This document shows, in pieces, positions 35,756 to 47,093 of a DNA stretch of 64,000 bases. Source of the stretch: Atrina japonica (lineage: Eukaryota; Mollusca; Bivalvia; Pterioida; Pinnidae). The translations under genes were made by a program, and so were the position numbers. The first letter of the stretch is position 1. Each line of letters opens with the position of its first letter. The notes under the pieces were generated by a model. It did no database searches, had not been told where the DNA came from, and saw nothing but the letters and a program-made list of their open reading frames with translations. Location: the NCBI GenBank assembly GCA_030159075.1, contig BROG01000264.1, positions 463,501 through 527,500 of the forward strand. The letters run 5' to 3'.

Positions 35756-35952
35756 CCCCATCATTATCTCTGCGAAAGTTTTTTTTTAGGAATCTTTCAG
35801 TTTTCACTCCAAACCAAAATACTAAATTTTAGTCACACTTAAACCTTTAATTTGTTCAATTACATTAGTTTAGTCATCTTTTTATATATTGTCTGTAAAT
35901 GATTTTTTGAGAATTGGTAACAAAAAGAAAATTGCTCCTGAGCCTAAAACAT

Positions 35953-36104
35953 TGTCCTTCGGGTGAGAAAGTAAAACCTAAGATCCTGTGTCACAGTAAG
36001 TGTAGGCACGATAAAGAACCCTGAGAGCTCAAATGCCTTAACAAGGGTATTTGGTGACTTTTCGGTGAGTGAAAGAATCTTGATTGGGACAATACAAAAC
36101 AAAC
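35953..36104 (+). mobile_element. SINE-A copy, old and truncated
   Basis: Starts in the TTCGGGTGAGA(C)AGTAAAA block; strongly diverged. Confidence 0.6.
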
Positions 36105-36648
36105 ATGGCCTAAAACATTTCCTCTTAAAATCCAAAGAACAAATTTCTTATCTAGAATGGCCTAAGTAGTTATAGATTAATTATTAGATGAACCACCCTA
36201 ATTACAGATACAATAATTAATGGTAAAATTAAATGACAGTTCAACTCTCTCCTCCCCTTTAAACATTTTCTAGATCGTCTTGACTATTGAATATGCTAGG
36301 TACAATCCATTGCTTACTTTGATAACAAGAGATGGACTATAATAATTTGACTTATGTTACTGCCTCATTGCAGATGCGCCAAACGTATTCTCTTTTATTC
36401 CTTCAGCTGATCGAGAAGAATTTCATAGGTTTTGGTTTTTTTCTATTCTTTGTAGAATTTAATTTTCTTCCTCACGCTGAAAGACGTTGGTCTGGAAGTC
36501 AATTTCTCTATCAGCTTTTCTTTTCCTACATGTTGTAGCTGAGGAAAAGACGGAGAGACCAACATCCGTCCTCCACGCCTTGCTCTGACGTCACCGTGTT
36601 GTTAGGTTAACGTGGTGTAGGAGGCATCGTCGTTTCAGTAACAGATAT

Positions 36649-37145
36649 TTGGCCGTAGTTCTGATTTCATCTCGACAGCAGTGGTCGGGCCAATTTTCCG
36701 AAGGGAACGTTATGGTCTGGGGTGGAATTACAACACATAGAAGGACCCGTTTGGTGATAGTGGAAGGTAATTTAACTGGCGTACGCTACTTTGACGAGGT
36801 TTTACGTCAGTATGTCATTCCATTCATTCATAACAACCAGCCTTACGTCATTCTACAGCAGGACAACGCATGACCATACATTGTTTGTGACTATCTACAG
36901 CATCATTTCGTGACTGTGCTACCCTGGCTTGCGATGTCACCGGATTTATTGCCCATAGAACATGCTTGTATGAAATGGAACGACCTCTATTTTAAGAGCC
37001 AAACCCACTTGCTACGTTGGAGGCTTAGCGCATATGGCAGAACATACCCCAGGAATTTCTGCATAATCTGATTCGTTCAAATGCGCCGTAGGTGTGAAGA
37101 ATGTATCAGTGCAAATGACAGTCATACACGCTATTACACGTGTAA
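36649..37145 (+). pseudogene. Tc1-like transposase fragment
   Basis: Frame 36649-36873 ends VMVWGGITTHRRTRL..FIHNNQPYVILQQDNA, containing the second catalytic Asp (QQDNA) of Tc1/mariner DDE enzymes. After a stop, the same frame gives LPWLAMSPDLLPIEH with the catalytic Glu, and a shifted frame gives MRRRCEECISAN, the usual C-terminus. Three residues are missing between D and E. The N-terminal DNA-binding part is absent. It is a dead DNA-transposon remnant. Confidence 0.85.
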
Positions 37146-37324
37146 AACTTTTTTACACCCCCTCTTACTTTCAGTGATTGTTCGTATCAACCATGGTGGA
37201 CATAATCCGTGATTTCACCATTGTTAGGTCTTCTTATAATGGAAATGGAAATTCCCGAAGTAGTAAATATATATACAGATACATGACGTATAACTTTCAA
37301 ATATTATTAATATTTCCAAAGTCA

Positions 37325-37510
37325 TACTAAAATGGTAAAGCAAATGCCCAAGACGTTTCTGTTAATAAAACTTCATCAGTTCGGCATTTGAGCTCGGAAT
37401 TAATATAAATGTATATTTCCGGAAGTAAAAAAATGGTATCATACAAGGCGAAATAATAAACCTAAATGTATTGCCGGATGCGTCTTTAATTACAGTACCA
37501 ATTCTAAAAA
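37325..37510 (-). repeat. Hammerhead-bearing interspersed repeat, copy
   Basis: Reverse copy of the unit at 14.8 kb with the best preserved ribozyme. It abuts the 3' end of a PLE group I fragment (37530), so it may be part of the PLE terminal repeat or an independent insertion. Confidence 0.6.
37341..37390 (-). ncRNA. Hammerhead ribozyme motif
   Basis: Minus strand: helix I arms CAAATGCCGAA (37390-37380) and TTGGGCATTTG (37351-37341) pair at 10 of 11 positions. Between them lie the conserved CTGATGA (37379-37373), a helix II GTT/AAC with loop TTATT, GAAA (37359-37356), a minimal CG helix III and TC, the expected cleavage site (C at 37352). All core nucleotides of a type I hammerhead are present. 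The very short helix III is like those in animal retroelement hammerheads that act as dimers. It lies within an interspersed repeat next to a PLE tail. Confidence 0.7.
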
Positions 37511-37755
37511 GATGAATATCTAAAAAAATCTCAGATACCAAAGTATAACTCAATAGAATGTCCAGGATATAGATACAAATCCGGTGAAAATGGACAAACA
37601 CGGACCTCTGGAAACCAAGAGGTGGGATCAGGTGCCATGGAGGAGTAAGCATTCCCCTGTCGACCTGTCACACCCGCCGTGAGTCCACAGTCAAGTCCAA
37701 TGAAATACCTGAGGAGTGAATCCTCGTCACAATTGGTACAGACGTTTCAACAACC

Positions 37756-37874
37756 TGCAAAAAAAAAACCCAGAAAAACACTCAAATTTCACAAATTTTC
37801 GGCCACTTGGCCTTTATCAAGTGATACTTTTTTGCATACTGATACTTTCCATTGGAGGACATTAAATTTTATTG
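37756..37874 (-). mobile_element. 119-base insertion with 12-base target duplication and hammerhead-like core
   Basis: Inserted into a PLE tail; GTTTCAACAACC is present at both edges (37744-37755 and 37875-37886). On the minus strand it has a GGCC/GGCC helix II with loop AAGT, preceded by TTGATAA and followed by GAAA, with a helix III AAATTT-type stem (37779-37825). The core differs at two positions from a canonical hammerhead. Size and duplication fit a small retrotransposed RNA, such as a retrozyme-like unit. Confidence 0.5.
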
Positions 37875-38040
37875 GTTTCAACAACCGCCAACGAAAAGGC
37901 AACTCAACATTTCATTTAGTGAAACAGAGTAATCGCAAACAAGACTATTATACCGACCGTAAAATTTGCGGAACGTTGACATTAAACGCGGTTTTCGATA
38001 TCCATGTGTCAATAATTTGTCAGTGAGTAGTTTACCTCTG

Positions 38041-38185
38041 GTTCGAATCCCGCCAGTTTTCTTGCGGAAGGTCGGTGGTCTTTACCCGGGTAACCGGGGT
38101 TTCTCCTCCACCAATAAAAACTGGACGCCATCATATGACTGAAAGATTGTTGAGTATGCGTAAAACAAAAAATCAAATCAAATCA
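38041..38185 (+). mobile_element. SINE-B copy with target duplication
   Basis: Inserted in a PLE tail; AGTTTACCTCTG lies on both sides (38029-38040 and 38186-38197). Body GGTTCGAATCCCGCCAG to AAATCAAATCA. The duplication proves retrotransposition of the truncated form. Confidence 0.85.
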
Positions 38186-39129
38186 AGTTTACCTCTGTGT
38201 ATGAAATCTTCATATGTTGTACATGCCCTGGCATATCGGATCATTTGTGAAATATAAACTCCATATGCGGGGTGACTGAGGGATATTACTACTTGAATGT
38301 GGAATATTTACGATGGGAAAGCCGAAATCGTCGCGTATAGCCAATATATTAGCTTTTGAGAAGATAAGAATTAAACTGTACAATCCGAGTGAAATATTAC
38401 ATTAGCTTAAAAAGAGTTAATATGATACAAGAACTGCTGCATAAACACCCTTCACATTTTTACAATAAATACCCCAAAAGTATGGAGTTTTGATTTCTAA
38501 AAATGAATGATAGCGTCTTGACACAGGAAAGCCTGTATCTGATATCAAAATCTGGTGTCGCAAATGTATGCTTGGAACTATGTTGGGTAAGGTTTGTCAC
38601 TCAGTCGGTCTGGATCTTTCTCTAGGTACGAAGTTCTTGTTTAGATGTAGTTTATTATCATTAGATGTACGGAGAACTGTGTTAGCGTTAAATATTTAGA
38701 ATGAAAGGAAATTTGGAGAATAAATAGATGATAATTGACAATTATTTTTAAATAACATGGTTATTACATCTCGTGAGGCAGGAGAATACATATTTAACAC
38801 GCGTGCGTGCTATCTATTTATTATATTTTCTAGCCTTGTTTTGTTACCCCACGTCTAATAAAAGAAAAAGTCCCAAATGGCAAAAATTTGATAAGCATTT
38901 TGATAGGCTAAAAATGAAATACAACATTTTCTTTTTACTTGGCATTGAGTTGTATTTTCAATCAGTGAAAAATATAGATTATATTTAAATGAAAAATTTA
39001 ATACAAAATGTAATAAATGTTTGTCTGTTTGTTTGTTTTTTTTTTTCAAAAGAATTACTGTAAAACTGAACACATATTTACTATACAAGATGTCCCGCTT
39101 CACTTTCGTAATGTAATGGCTTCAGCTAT

Positions 39130-39293
39130 TTTCGAATTTAAATGGTGTTAACAGTGCCAAATATTACTTTAGTATAAGATGAACAGCTGGTACCGAAGTA
39201 CCAGGTACTAGGTTTATGTATACCCTCGGGGACTCAAACGGTCCACCAGCAGTGGCAACGACCTAGTGGTTATAAATATTATAAACATAAAGC
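39130..39293 (-). repeat. Interspersed repeat, partial copy
   Basis: Matches 28150-28300 (ACCAGGTACTAGG, ACTCAAACGGTCCACCAGCA) and stops at the terminal inverted repeat of another element that begins at 39294. Confidence 0.5.
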
Positions 39294-40046
39294 GATATAA
39301 GCTGTCACAATGATGACTTTTGTTCCCTGACATATAGTCGAGAATATGTTAAAATGCGTGTTCAAATACATTATCAAACACGTGAAACGTGGTAAAAGAT
39401 CTTCTTTTCGAAGTTATTTGTTTTATTAGAATTTAAGTTTTCTCATACCCTCTAAACTTCAGCTGTATTTCCGTATGCAATGACCTTTCAGATAAACTCT
39501 TTCGCCATATCAAATGTGCTTCGTAATTCGGACAGGGGGGTCTTGTCCCTTACCTGCTCGGTCTATTAGCAATCTGGGCCTTTTACACAATCGGCGTATG
39601 TTAAAGTCTACCGAATTTTATGTGTTTTATATTTACTTTTAAATTACAGGATGTGATTTTATTAGAAACTGCATGCATTATGTAAAATATGTGCTTTTCA
39701 ACGCTATTTTAAATACCTGAAGAAAATCGGATGAATCTATCATTTTTTCCTATCTTTATTGCGTACCTTATGTTTTCAAATCGTGCCGCCATGTCCGATG
39801 TAGTTTATGATCATATGTGTTAAGAATGACAAAGCAAAGAATGCAATGGGACGAGTTAAAATGGGTCGAGATCACCCGATATACCCAGTACGTGGACAAT
39901 TTCAGAAACGAATGTTTTGAAACGAAGGAAAAGACCAACTTTGCCTGATTTAGGTATGAAATGATGATGTACGAAAATAAACGTAAAGAGTAATAAGAAT
40001 AGAATGTATAGCAACTGCAAATAGCACGTGCTTATTGAACACATCT
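39294..40046. mobile_element. Family C element copy, reverse orientation
   Basis: Starts ATAAAGCGATATAAGCTGTC and runs in the opposite direction to the copy at 24.1 kb up to AGCACGTGCTTATTG, where it is truncated. Confidence 0.58.
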
Positions 40047-40154
40047 CGCATAGACAAAGCCTATGCTAGCCAAGACGCACATTTCGATCAAATCATTTCC
40101 TTTTTATTTTCTTGTTTGTCTATTTCGACGATTTCAATTTCCATATCACAAACT

Positions 40155-40695
40155 TCCCGTTTCTAAGTATTAATGTTCCATCTTCTCCTGCCTATGGGGT
40201 TTTCATTTCACAACTTATACGTTATACCAGGGCAGCTCTTCTTATGAATGTTTTATTCTGAGAGCTAAACGACTAGCCAATAAACTACTTACACAAGGTT
40301 ACGTTGTTGAACGCTGGGAGTAGTCGTTTAAGAAGTTTTATGGTCGATACGGGGATCTTGTTAAACATTATGAAGTCCCCCTCTCAGAGATATTAGATAG
40401 TATTCTGGATCACGGCCACAGACAGTGACTCCGTTTCACCAATCATGCTTTTTCACCGAACTTGACCTCATCACCAAACTTTGACCTTTTTACCGAATTT
40501 GACCCGTTCATCGAACTAGAAAGGTTTCCATGGAACATTTGCGACGGGTGTGGCATGCCAGCAGAAGACACTGACACCTTCCGGACACCTGGTCTTATCC
40601 CGTTTGGGATTCGTAAGTGTTCTTCATGGTGAGACCATTTGCACATCTAATTCGTTATAATGGACTTGAGTTTTGATTATTGAGTAGCATTATTA
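40155..40695 (+). mobile_element. PLE group II, 3' fragment
   Basis: Same late coding segment as 9228-10038 in the opposite orientation (FHITNFPFL, SPAYGVFISQLIRYTRA, FKKFYGRYGDLVKHYEVPLS) followed by the group II tail ending GGACTTGAGTTTTGATTATTG. Confidence 0.72.
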
Positions 40696-40961
40696 ACAGC
40701 GAAGTTCGTTGTGCTGTTGAAAAACCCCAAGCTTATTTCCGCAAAGTTTACATCACTTGAAAAAACATTTAGTGCACACAGTGAACAGCAACAGGAAGCG
40801 GCGGAATCCCAGATATATAAAACTGAGTTTTACTTAAATTTCACATAATTTTTAAAGAAAGGGGATCGAAGAACAACCAAGATGAAAAAGTGATAGAGAA
40901 CTGCACGAAGCATTGCACTCCTTTCCAGGAATAAGAACGCTGAAGGTATGGAATTTTGGAT

Positions 40962-41048
40962 GTTGTTTTACGCCACACTTTTTGTCAGTTACATGATGGC
41001 GGCCAGTACAATGTACACGGTTAAAAGACCACCGGACTTCCGCAAGTA
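40962..41048 (-). mobile_element. SINE-B fragment
   Basis: GTTTTACGCCACACTTTTTG to ACCACCGGACTTCCGCAAG in reverse, with a gap in the middle. Confidence 0.55.
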
Positions 41049-41419
41049 AAGTGAAGGTGTGAACATTATTTTGCATCTAAACTGGCTGGAAAATCGTAGC
41101 CATTTACAGTACTTGTGAGAGAGCCAAACAATAATCCAACTAAAGACAGTTCAGGCGATTAATGTGGTATTAAACCTGAAGTTTGTTTCGTTTCGGATTC
41201 GAAGTGTCGGGTCACTGGAGACGAGATTGTCAGGAGGGCAAAGACAATACGTTTGATGAAATATAAAGTGACTTTTTTCTTTGTGTTAAACATACGTAGT
41301 AAAAGCATTGAGCATGTTAAATCAAACACTGCAATTGTATACGACGATGAGTGTTCGAAATGCAAACCAGAAAGTCCTATATGTAGACTAAGTAACAATA
41401 TCAAAGAATCGGTCGCTGT

Positions 41420-42455
41420 TGGTACAAACGCCTCAACAACCGCCAACGAAAAAGCAAATCAACATTTCACCCAGTGAAACAGAGTAATCGCAAACAAGAC
41501 TATTATACCGACCGTATTTGCGGAATATTAACATCAAACGCGGTTTTCGATATCCCTGTGTCAATAATTTGTCAGTGAGTAGGTTTACAGTCGTATATGA
41601 AATGTTCATATGTTGATAGAACACACCCTGGCATATCGGATCAGTTGTGAAATATAAACTCCATATGCGGGTGACTGAGATATTACTCCTTAAATGTGGA
41701 AAATTTACGATGGGAAAACCGAAATCCTCGCGTTTGTCGTATAGCTTAGTTGCCAATTCCCCGTCTGTGTCTATAGTAAGTAAAATGTCTAAGTATGAAG
41801 CGTGTGTGCTTGATTCTGTTGTATCTTTAATATGTATTTCGCTGGGATATATCGCATTGACATACGTATGAAAATTGTCATTTTTAATTCACAAAATGTC
41901 TTCGATATATCTAAATGTGAAATAAAAGGACACCGCTGGCTTTTTCTTCTTTTGATTCAGCAGTTTCTGAATGAAGTCTGCTTCGTATGAATAAAGGAAC
42001 AGGTCGGCCAATTAAAGGGGCACAATTGGTTCCCATAGGATTGGCCGACAGTTTGTTGAAAAGACCACGTCTCCGAACATTACAAAAATATGAACAAGAA
42101 TTGTCCATTAGAAATCCAGCATGTTTTTTATATCAACATTCAGTGTATTTATGCGTAAAATCAGAGTGGTATTTGACAAAATAAGTATCATGATAACCAA
42201 TCACTAGATATTTCAATTTTCGGGTACCACCTTTAGTGAAAAATTAGTTGTCTATGATGCTAAAAAGTCTTTTAATTTTTTATGTGGAATAATTAAGTAA
42301 AGAGTATGTTTTGATACTGGGAATTTGAGAAAAAAAAATTGTGTGCCTTTAATTTTCTAAAAGTTGTTTAGAATTTTTAAGTATCCACATCTGATTTACA
42401 CCGCTTCTGGAATAAGCAACTGTACAGTTTCTCCTTAACGGCTGTCAACTATCGT
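41420..42455 (-). mobile_element. PLE group I RT pseudogene
   Basis: Reading the minus strand from 42455 gives the same order as the copy at 26.8 kb: AVKEKLQ-like start, a shortened finger region, MGTNCAPL near 42.03 kb, LEIKDTTE..SYLD near 41.8 kb, then TKLYDKREDFGFPIVNFPHL and the late coding part. Frames are broken in several places and the YIDD region lies at about 41.9 kb in disrupted form. Confidence 0.78.
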
Positions 42456-42773
42456 TATTTTCAATACCAGTTGATCGACTATTTTAGCCTTACTTTTTAT
42501 TATGTGACTATAATGTTATTTGCACATGTATTGATCAGAGAGGAACGACACGATGATAATGTTCGCCTCCAATTTTATTCAAAAAGATGATCTGGGATTT
42601 TTTTCCACATGGTCATGGGATACAAGATAAACAAAGGGGTGCTAATGCAACTTGATACTTATATATACAGCATCTTTGACTGACCACTACACTAAGAAAG
42701 ATAACTCTTACAATATACTACAGTAAGAGTAGAACAGAATAATGTTACAGTAACCCTTCTTCATAATCATTAT

Positions 42774-42985
42774 GAGCTGGCCTGGCTCAGTGGGTATTTC
42801 GCTCGATTCTTGATCGTGACTTCCAGTTCAGCTGGTGGCAAGTTAGATTCCTTTAGACTCCTTGGATGAGAGTAAAAACCAAGGTCCCGTGTCACAGTAG
42901 GTGTTGGCACGTTAAATAACCCTCCCTGCTCAATGGCCATAAGTGCCGAGCACAAGCCAAAATTTGAAGCCCTTCACAGGACGAT
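42774..42985 (+). mobile_element. SINE-A copy, 3'-truncated
   Basis: Head with altered A box (GGCTCAGTGGGTATTTCGCT); stops at GAAGCCCTTCAC. Confidence 0.75.
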
Positions 42986-44096
42986 ACTTTAATCATTCGG
43001 TCACAAATGTCAAAAGCTGAAGCATATATCACAGTCGATATAATAGGTCAAATGTGTCAATGGAGAGATTATAAACAAGTATTGTGACTATTGTTCAGCG
43101 TATTGTGGTTTAATCCTACCCGTCAAGTAAAACTTTAGCAAGTTCAACATTGGACATCACTCCAAGCTCCTCCTTGGTCGCCATCCACCTCGAAATCTGC
43201 TGGCCCAACTACACTTTACAGCAATTAGTGCAAGCATTCCGCTGCGACTGTTTACGTTTACAGTTTAAATCTGTAAAGACAGGTCTGCCATTTGGATGTT
43301 GGGCGCCTGTCGTAAGGTCTCTTTCCACAGACATTTTGTTTACGTTTGACTGTAGTACGCGCAGACAAAGGCTCCGAACGATGCAAGTTCAAGAGTCGTG
43401 TGCATTATCCAAATACAGGGATCGATTGTAATCGACCAACCTCAAACTTATTTTTTGTAGCCAACTTATACAAAAATTAAAAGAGTTTGATAATTTTCTT
43501 TGGTTCGTATCTCGATTTATTTTATCAGTTTACATAAGTATGAAGCATTAAAAAATCAAAATAAAGGATTTCGGGGAAAACACAGCTAATGCCCCTATAA
43601 TACTTTTGTGTCTGTGATTTTTTTTTTTATTTAGGCTATCTGAACTTTGTCAGTCTGAGGTATTCTTGTCAAAATGCTTAATCTAAAGTTGGTTGGGCAA
43701 AGTAAATGAATATTTTACGTGAGCCAAATGAATGTTACTTTCAGACAATTTAGTTTTTGTAGTCCTTTTTACAAGACCTATTACTTAACATGTATGCACT
43801 TTGAAGCAAATCTATCCAAGTGGTTACAAGACGAGCAACTTGACTTTTTAATCTGAAAAAAATTATAATGATCATCAAAACAAGAAAGAATTGATTCTGT
43901 GGAGAAGGAAGGGAACGTTGATAATCTAGCTCATAAGTTATTAGACAAAAACAATACAGAAGTATCATGAACACTAAATAATCATCAAATCCCGTATATA
44001 AGAGCACTTGGACATTCCATATAATTGTTTATAGAATATTTTAGTGGGAAATCACACTGACGGCAAATACCATGACGGGTATTGTATAGTGATATT
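42986..44096. other. Unassigned region
   Basis: A 93-codon plus-strand frame (43150-43431) has somewhat higher GC but no recognised motif, no signal peptide and no convincing splice frame. Left unassigned. Confidence 0.3.
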
Positions 44097-44312
44097 TTAT
44101 TCCTTGGGCATGTTTTTCTTTTTTGTCCACTTCATCTGCAATCAAAGGTTATTGACATCTGGCGTAGCAGTAAATTTAGCCTGACATTTTTTTAGTGTAA
44201 TTTCTACTTCATCCGAAATCCCCATAGCAGGTGTTTCTTCTTTATCTACTTCAATCAGCACTCAAAGGTTATTAACATCTGGTGGTAACAGTAGATATAG
44301 CCTGAGCTCTTT
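44097..44312. repeat. Tandem duplication, unit about 120 bases
   Basis: Two copies sharing TTATCTACTTCA(T)C, CTCAAAGGTTATTAACATCT (variant) and GGTAGCAGTA-type blocks, separated by a short unlike spacer. Function unknown. Confidence 0.6.
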
Positions 44313-44983
44313 TGTTTATCCTGTCATCACGCGGCTTAGATCATTATAAATTTCTAATACTTTTCCAAGTAGCAGACAAGGTTATGCGTCGCTTTTAAGA
44401 CACAGAAGTTTTATTGTTTATGAATTTATTAATACTACAAAAGTAAGGTGCGCAGATCACCTTCATACGGTCAGCTTGTCTGAAACCCTTTGACGAATAT
44501 GACAGACTTTTACAGGGAGTAATCAAGGTCCTCTCCCTTAAAATGTTTTGGCTGGATCCAAGAGGGTTCCCTCCTTAAAACTCTTCTCAAGAACCACAGT
44601 ATGAATTGAAAAGACGGATTATATATGAGTGATCTACATGTATCTAATTTCCATTGCATCCCTGACATATAATACATTAACTCGGGATTTTGTTCTGCAG
44701 TTCATATCCGCGTTAGGTTTTTTTTAGTCTGGGCGATATAAGGTCATGAATTTCAAAATAAATTTGTAAAGCAACCAATCGTCAAAATAAAAGTATTTTA
44801 ACTGATATAATTTTAAAAGACAGAAGCTAACCCTCTGTGTTTTATACATACTTTTTTCTTTGTTTTGTCGCTTCAGGTTTTGAAAAAACACTCTTCTTAA
44901 GGGAATCTCTGTGTTATCCAAGCGATGTCAATAAATAGGGTTATGTGAGTAATCGTTAATACATTCGCGCCTCTTGACAACAG

Positions 44984-45264
44984 GAGCTGGCCTGGCTCAG
45001 TCGGTAGCGCGCTCGACTCTGGATCGTGAGTTCGAGTCCCACCGGCGGCAGGTTGTTTTCCTGTCTTTCGGATGAGACAGTAAAAACTGGAGGTCCCGTG
45101 TCACAGTAGGTGCCGGCACGTTAAAGAACCCTCATTGCTCAATGGCCGTAAGTGCTGAGCATAGGCCAAAATTTGAAGCCCTTCACCGGCATTTGATGAC
45201 GTCTCCATATGAGTGAAATATTCTTGAGTGGTACGTTAAACAACAATAAACAAACAAACAATCA
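44984..45264 (+). mobile_element. SINE-A copy
   Basis: Well preserved full-length copy with TAAACAAACAAACA tail; it abuts a TA microsatellite. Confidence 0.88.
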
Positions 45265-45283
45265 TTATTACACATACACACAG

Positions 45284-45288
<5 letters not shown>

Positions 45289-45354
<66 letters not shown>
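45289..45354. repeat. (TA)n microsatellite
   Basis: About 33 TA units between a SINE-A and the tail of a PLE. Confidence 0.95.
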
Positions 45355-45357
<3 letters not shown>

Positions 45358-45427
45358 GAAAATGTTCTTTGCTCAATATCCGGTAGAATATATATAAAAT
45401 ATGAAATAAACACTTGAGCTCTACTTA

Positions 45428-45470
45428 AGCATTAGCGCTTTCATGTTTAATCTTCAGATGATTAACTACA
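45428..45470 (-). ncRNA. Possible hammerhead ribozyme remnant in PLE group III tail
   Basis: On the minus strand CTGAAGA is followed eight bases later by GAAA and a short GCG/TGC hairpin. PLE terminal repeats are known to carry hammerhead ribozymes. Helices I and II do not pair well here, so this is only a candidate remnant. Confidence 0.25.
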
Positions 45471-45569
45471 TATAAACGTTAAAAACAACAATATTTCATG
45501 ACGTCATAGATATCGTGACGTCATTGTGGTAACGGGAGGTAAGTCTTATATGACTGCATTTAGCTGGGG

Positions 45570-46061
45570 TTAAAATACATTAATAAAATATTTCTCTTTT
45601 TCTTTACGCTCTAATGCGTTGTCACTATAGAGTTTGTAAAATGGAAGTATTTTGAATTTTTTCCTCCAACAAGTGTCTAAGTGTTCACTTAGTTTTATTT
45701 TTCTGTATTCCGGGTTATTTATTTGTTGTTTATGAACTCTAATCCGGCTCCTTAATTCTGTTCCTGTTTCTCCAATATAGTATTCATTACATCCCGGACA
45801 TGTTATTACATATATTACATTTTCTGAGCTGCATGTCATCGATGTTTGAATTTTGAAGAGTTTTCCTTTGAAATCATACGATGTTCCTTCTGACAGATAT
45901 TCACATGTATCACATCCAGGTTTCATACATCTTTTTACTGTAAAGTTGTCCAAAGTTGGTAGTTTTGATTTGAATAATATTTGTTTCAGGTTTTTAGGCT
46001 GTCGTTTACTGTTAATAACTTTTGAATTTTCCAATATGCTTTTCATTCTGTGATCTTGCAA
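45570..46061 (-). CDS. GIY-YIG endonuclease domain of PLE group III
   Basis: Open frame of 163 codons. A Cys cluster (CMKPGCDTC) sits about residues 45-53, typical of the linker in endonuclease-bearing PLEs. The nuclease core has VIYVITCPGCNEYYIGETG and ELRSRIRVHKQQI, i.e. the two Tyr motifs and the catalytic Arg/His helix. The enzyme would nick target DNA to prime reverse transcription. The frame ends KYFINVF with a stop; upstream coding is broken, so the protein is unlikely to be made whole. Confidence 0.85.
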   Translation of the reverse strand: MQDHRMKSILENSKVINSKRQPKNLKQILFKSKLPTLDNFTVKRCMKPGCDTCEYLSEGTSYDFKGKLFKIQTSMTCSSENVIYVITCPGCNEYYIGETGTELRSRIRVHKQQINNPEYRKIKLSEHLDTCWRKKFKILPFYKLYSDNALERKEKEKYFINVF

Positions 46062-46640
46062 TAGAATTTTATTAAGGTTATAAGCTATTGGGTAAATGTT
46101 GATATTGTTTGGATTTTGAGTTGTTACAAGGAGTATGATTTTCGTATTCTGAGTATTTACTCTTTTAGATAAAAGAGATTTTCTGTCTAATTTTATGGCT
46201 TTTTCAATCCCATCTTTTATTATTTTGGCTGAGTATTTCTGTTGTTGAAGGTAGCCGGTAAGAACCGTTAATCACGTATCCCGTGTATTTTCTTCACTAA
46301 CAATAGTGCAGATTCTTCTCGCTAGATTGTATGGGATGCTTCGTTTAGTGTGTCTTGGATGACATGAACTAAAATGTAAATATTGATGGGTATCTGTAAT
46401 TTTGTAATTTATGTCCGTATTTATGTTTTGTTCATATTTTGTTAATATTTTTTCACTAATATATCTAGTAATGGAATTTCATTTTTGTTTGATTCCATGG
46501 TGAATGAAATATCGGGATCCATATTGTTCAGAATGTCTGTGAACTGTGTTAATTTTGTATTATTTTCCTTCCAAATAATAAAACAATCATCTAGATAACG
46601 TTTCCAGTTTTTGAGAACAAAAATACATTTTGTGATCAAT
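45570..46640 (-). mobile_element. Penelope-like element with GIY-YIG endonuclease (group III)
   Basis: Minus strand starts inside the RT palm (NWKRYLDDCFIIWKEN, catalytic YLDD), passes through DTHQYLHFSSCHPRHTKRSI, and ends with an endonuclease part. A frameshift near 46.44 kb and an in-frame stop near 46.28 kb break the frame; the last 163 codons (45570-46061) are open. This is the classic endonuclease-bearing PLE layout, different from groups I and II. It is 5'-truncated inside the RT and followed by a TA microsatellite and SINE. Confidence 0.88.
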
Positions 46641-47053
46641 TAAATGGCATGCGAAAAATACCCAAAATACAATTATAGTTTGTTTAGGTACCGACTGTTT
46701 CTGTAGACCCTTTTTCAAAGTAAGACGGTAACATGACTACTTCGCAACACCGTCTATGAAGATAAATAAATGAATAAAATTGAATATCATTTATTGTAAG
46801 ATTGATTTGTGTATGTTTTCCCAGCCCCATGTGCCTAGGTGTATATTTCCGTCCGGACTCAACAAATGCTCTTCTATTTGTCCAGTATTCACCAGATATG
46901 AATATTGTCCCCCAGGACATTCTAAAGAGTAATACACTGTTACCTTTGATTTTTAAATGAATACATACAACTTAAGATGGAGTCAAGGCAGTCGATCTAA
47001 ACCTACATTTACACACTATTGACAAGTTAAAGTTAAAATTATATTTGAGATAC

Positions 47054-47093
47054 ATGTGTGTGTGTGTGCGCGTGTGTGTGTATGTGTGTGTGT
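47054..47093. repeat. (TG)n-rich tract
   Basis: Interrupted TG/CG run of 40 bases, a potential Z-DNA former. Confidence 0.85.

Larger units (their letters stand above)
37530..38345 (-). mobile_element. PLE group I, 3' fragment with two nested insertions
   Basis: A standard group I tail and late coding region, split by a 119-base insertion (37756-37874) and by a SINE (38041-38185). Each insertion is bracketed by a 12-base target duplication, so the order of events is readable: PLE first, the other two later. Confidence 0.82.

Noticed and set aside
44980..45060. tRNA gene at the SINE-A heads
   Set aside because: A and B boxes are present but the acceptor stem does not close and SINE body follows every time; these are tRNA-derived SINEs.
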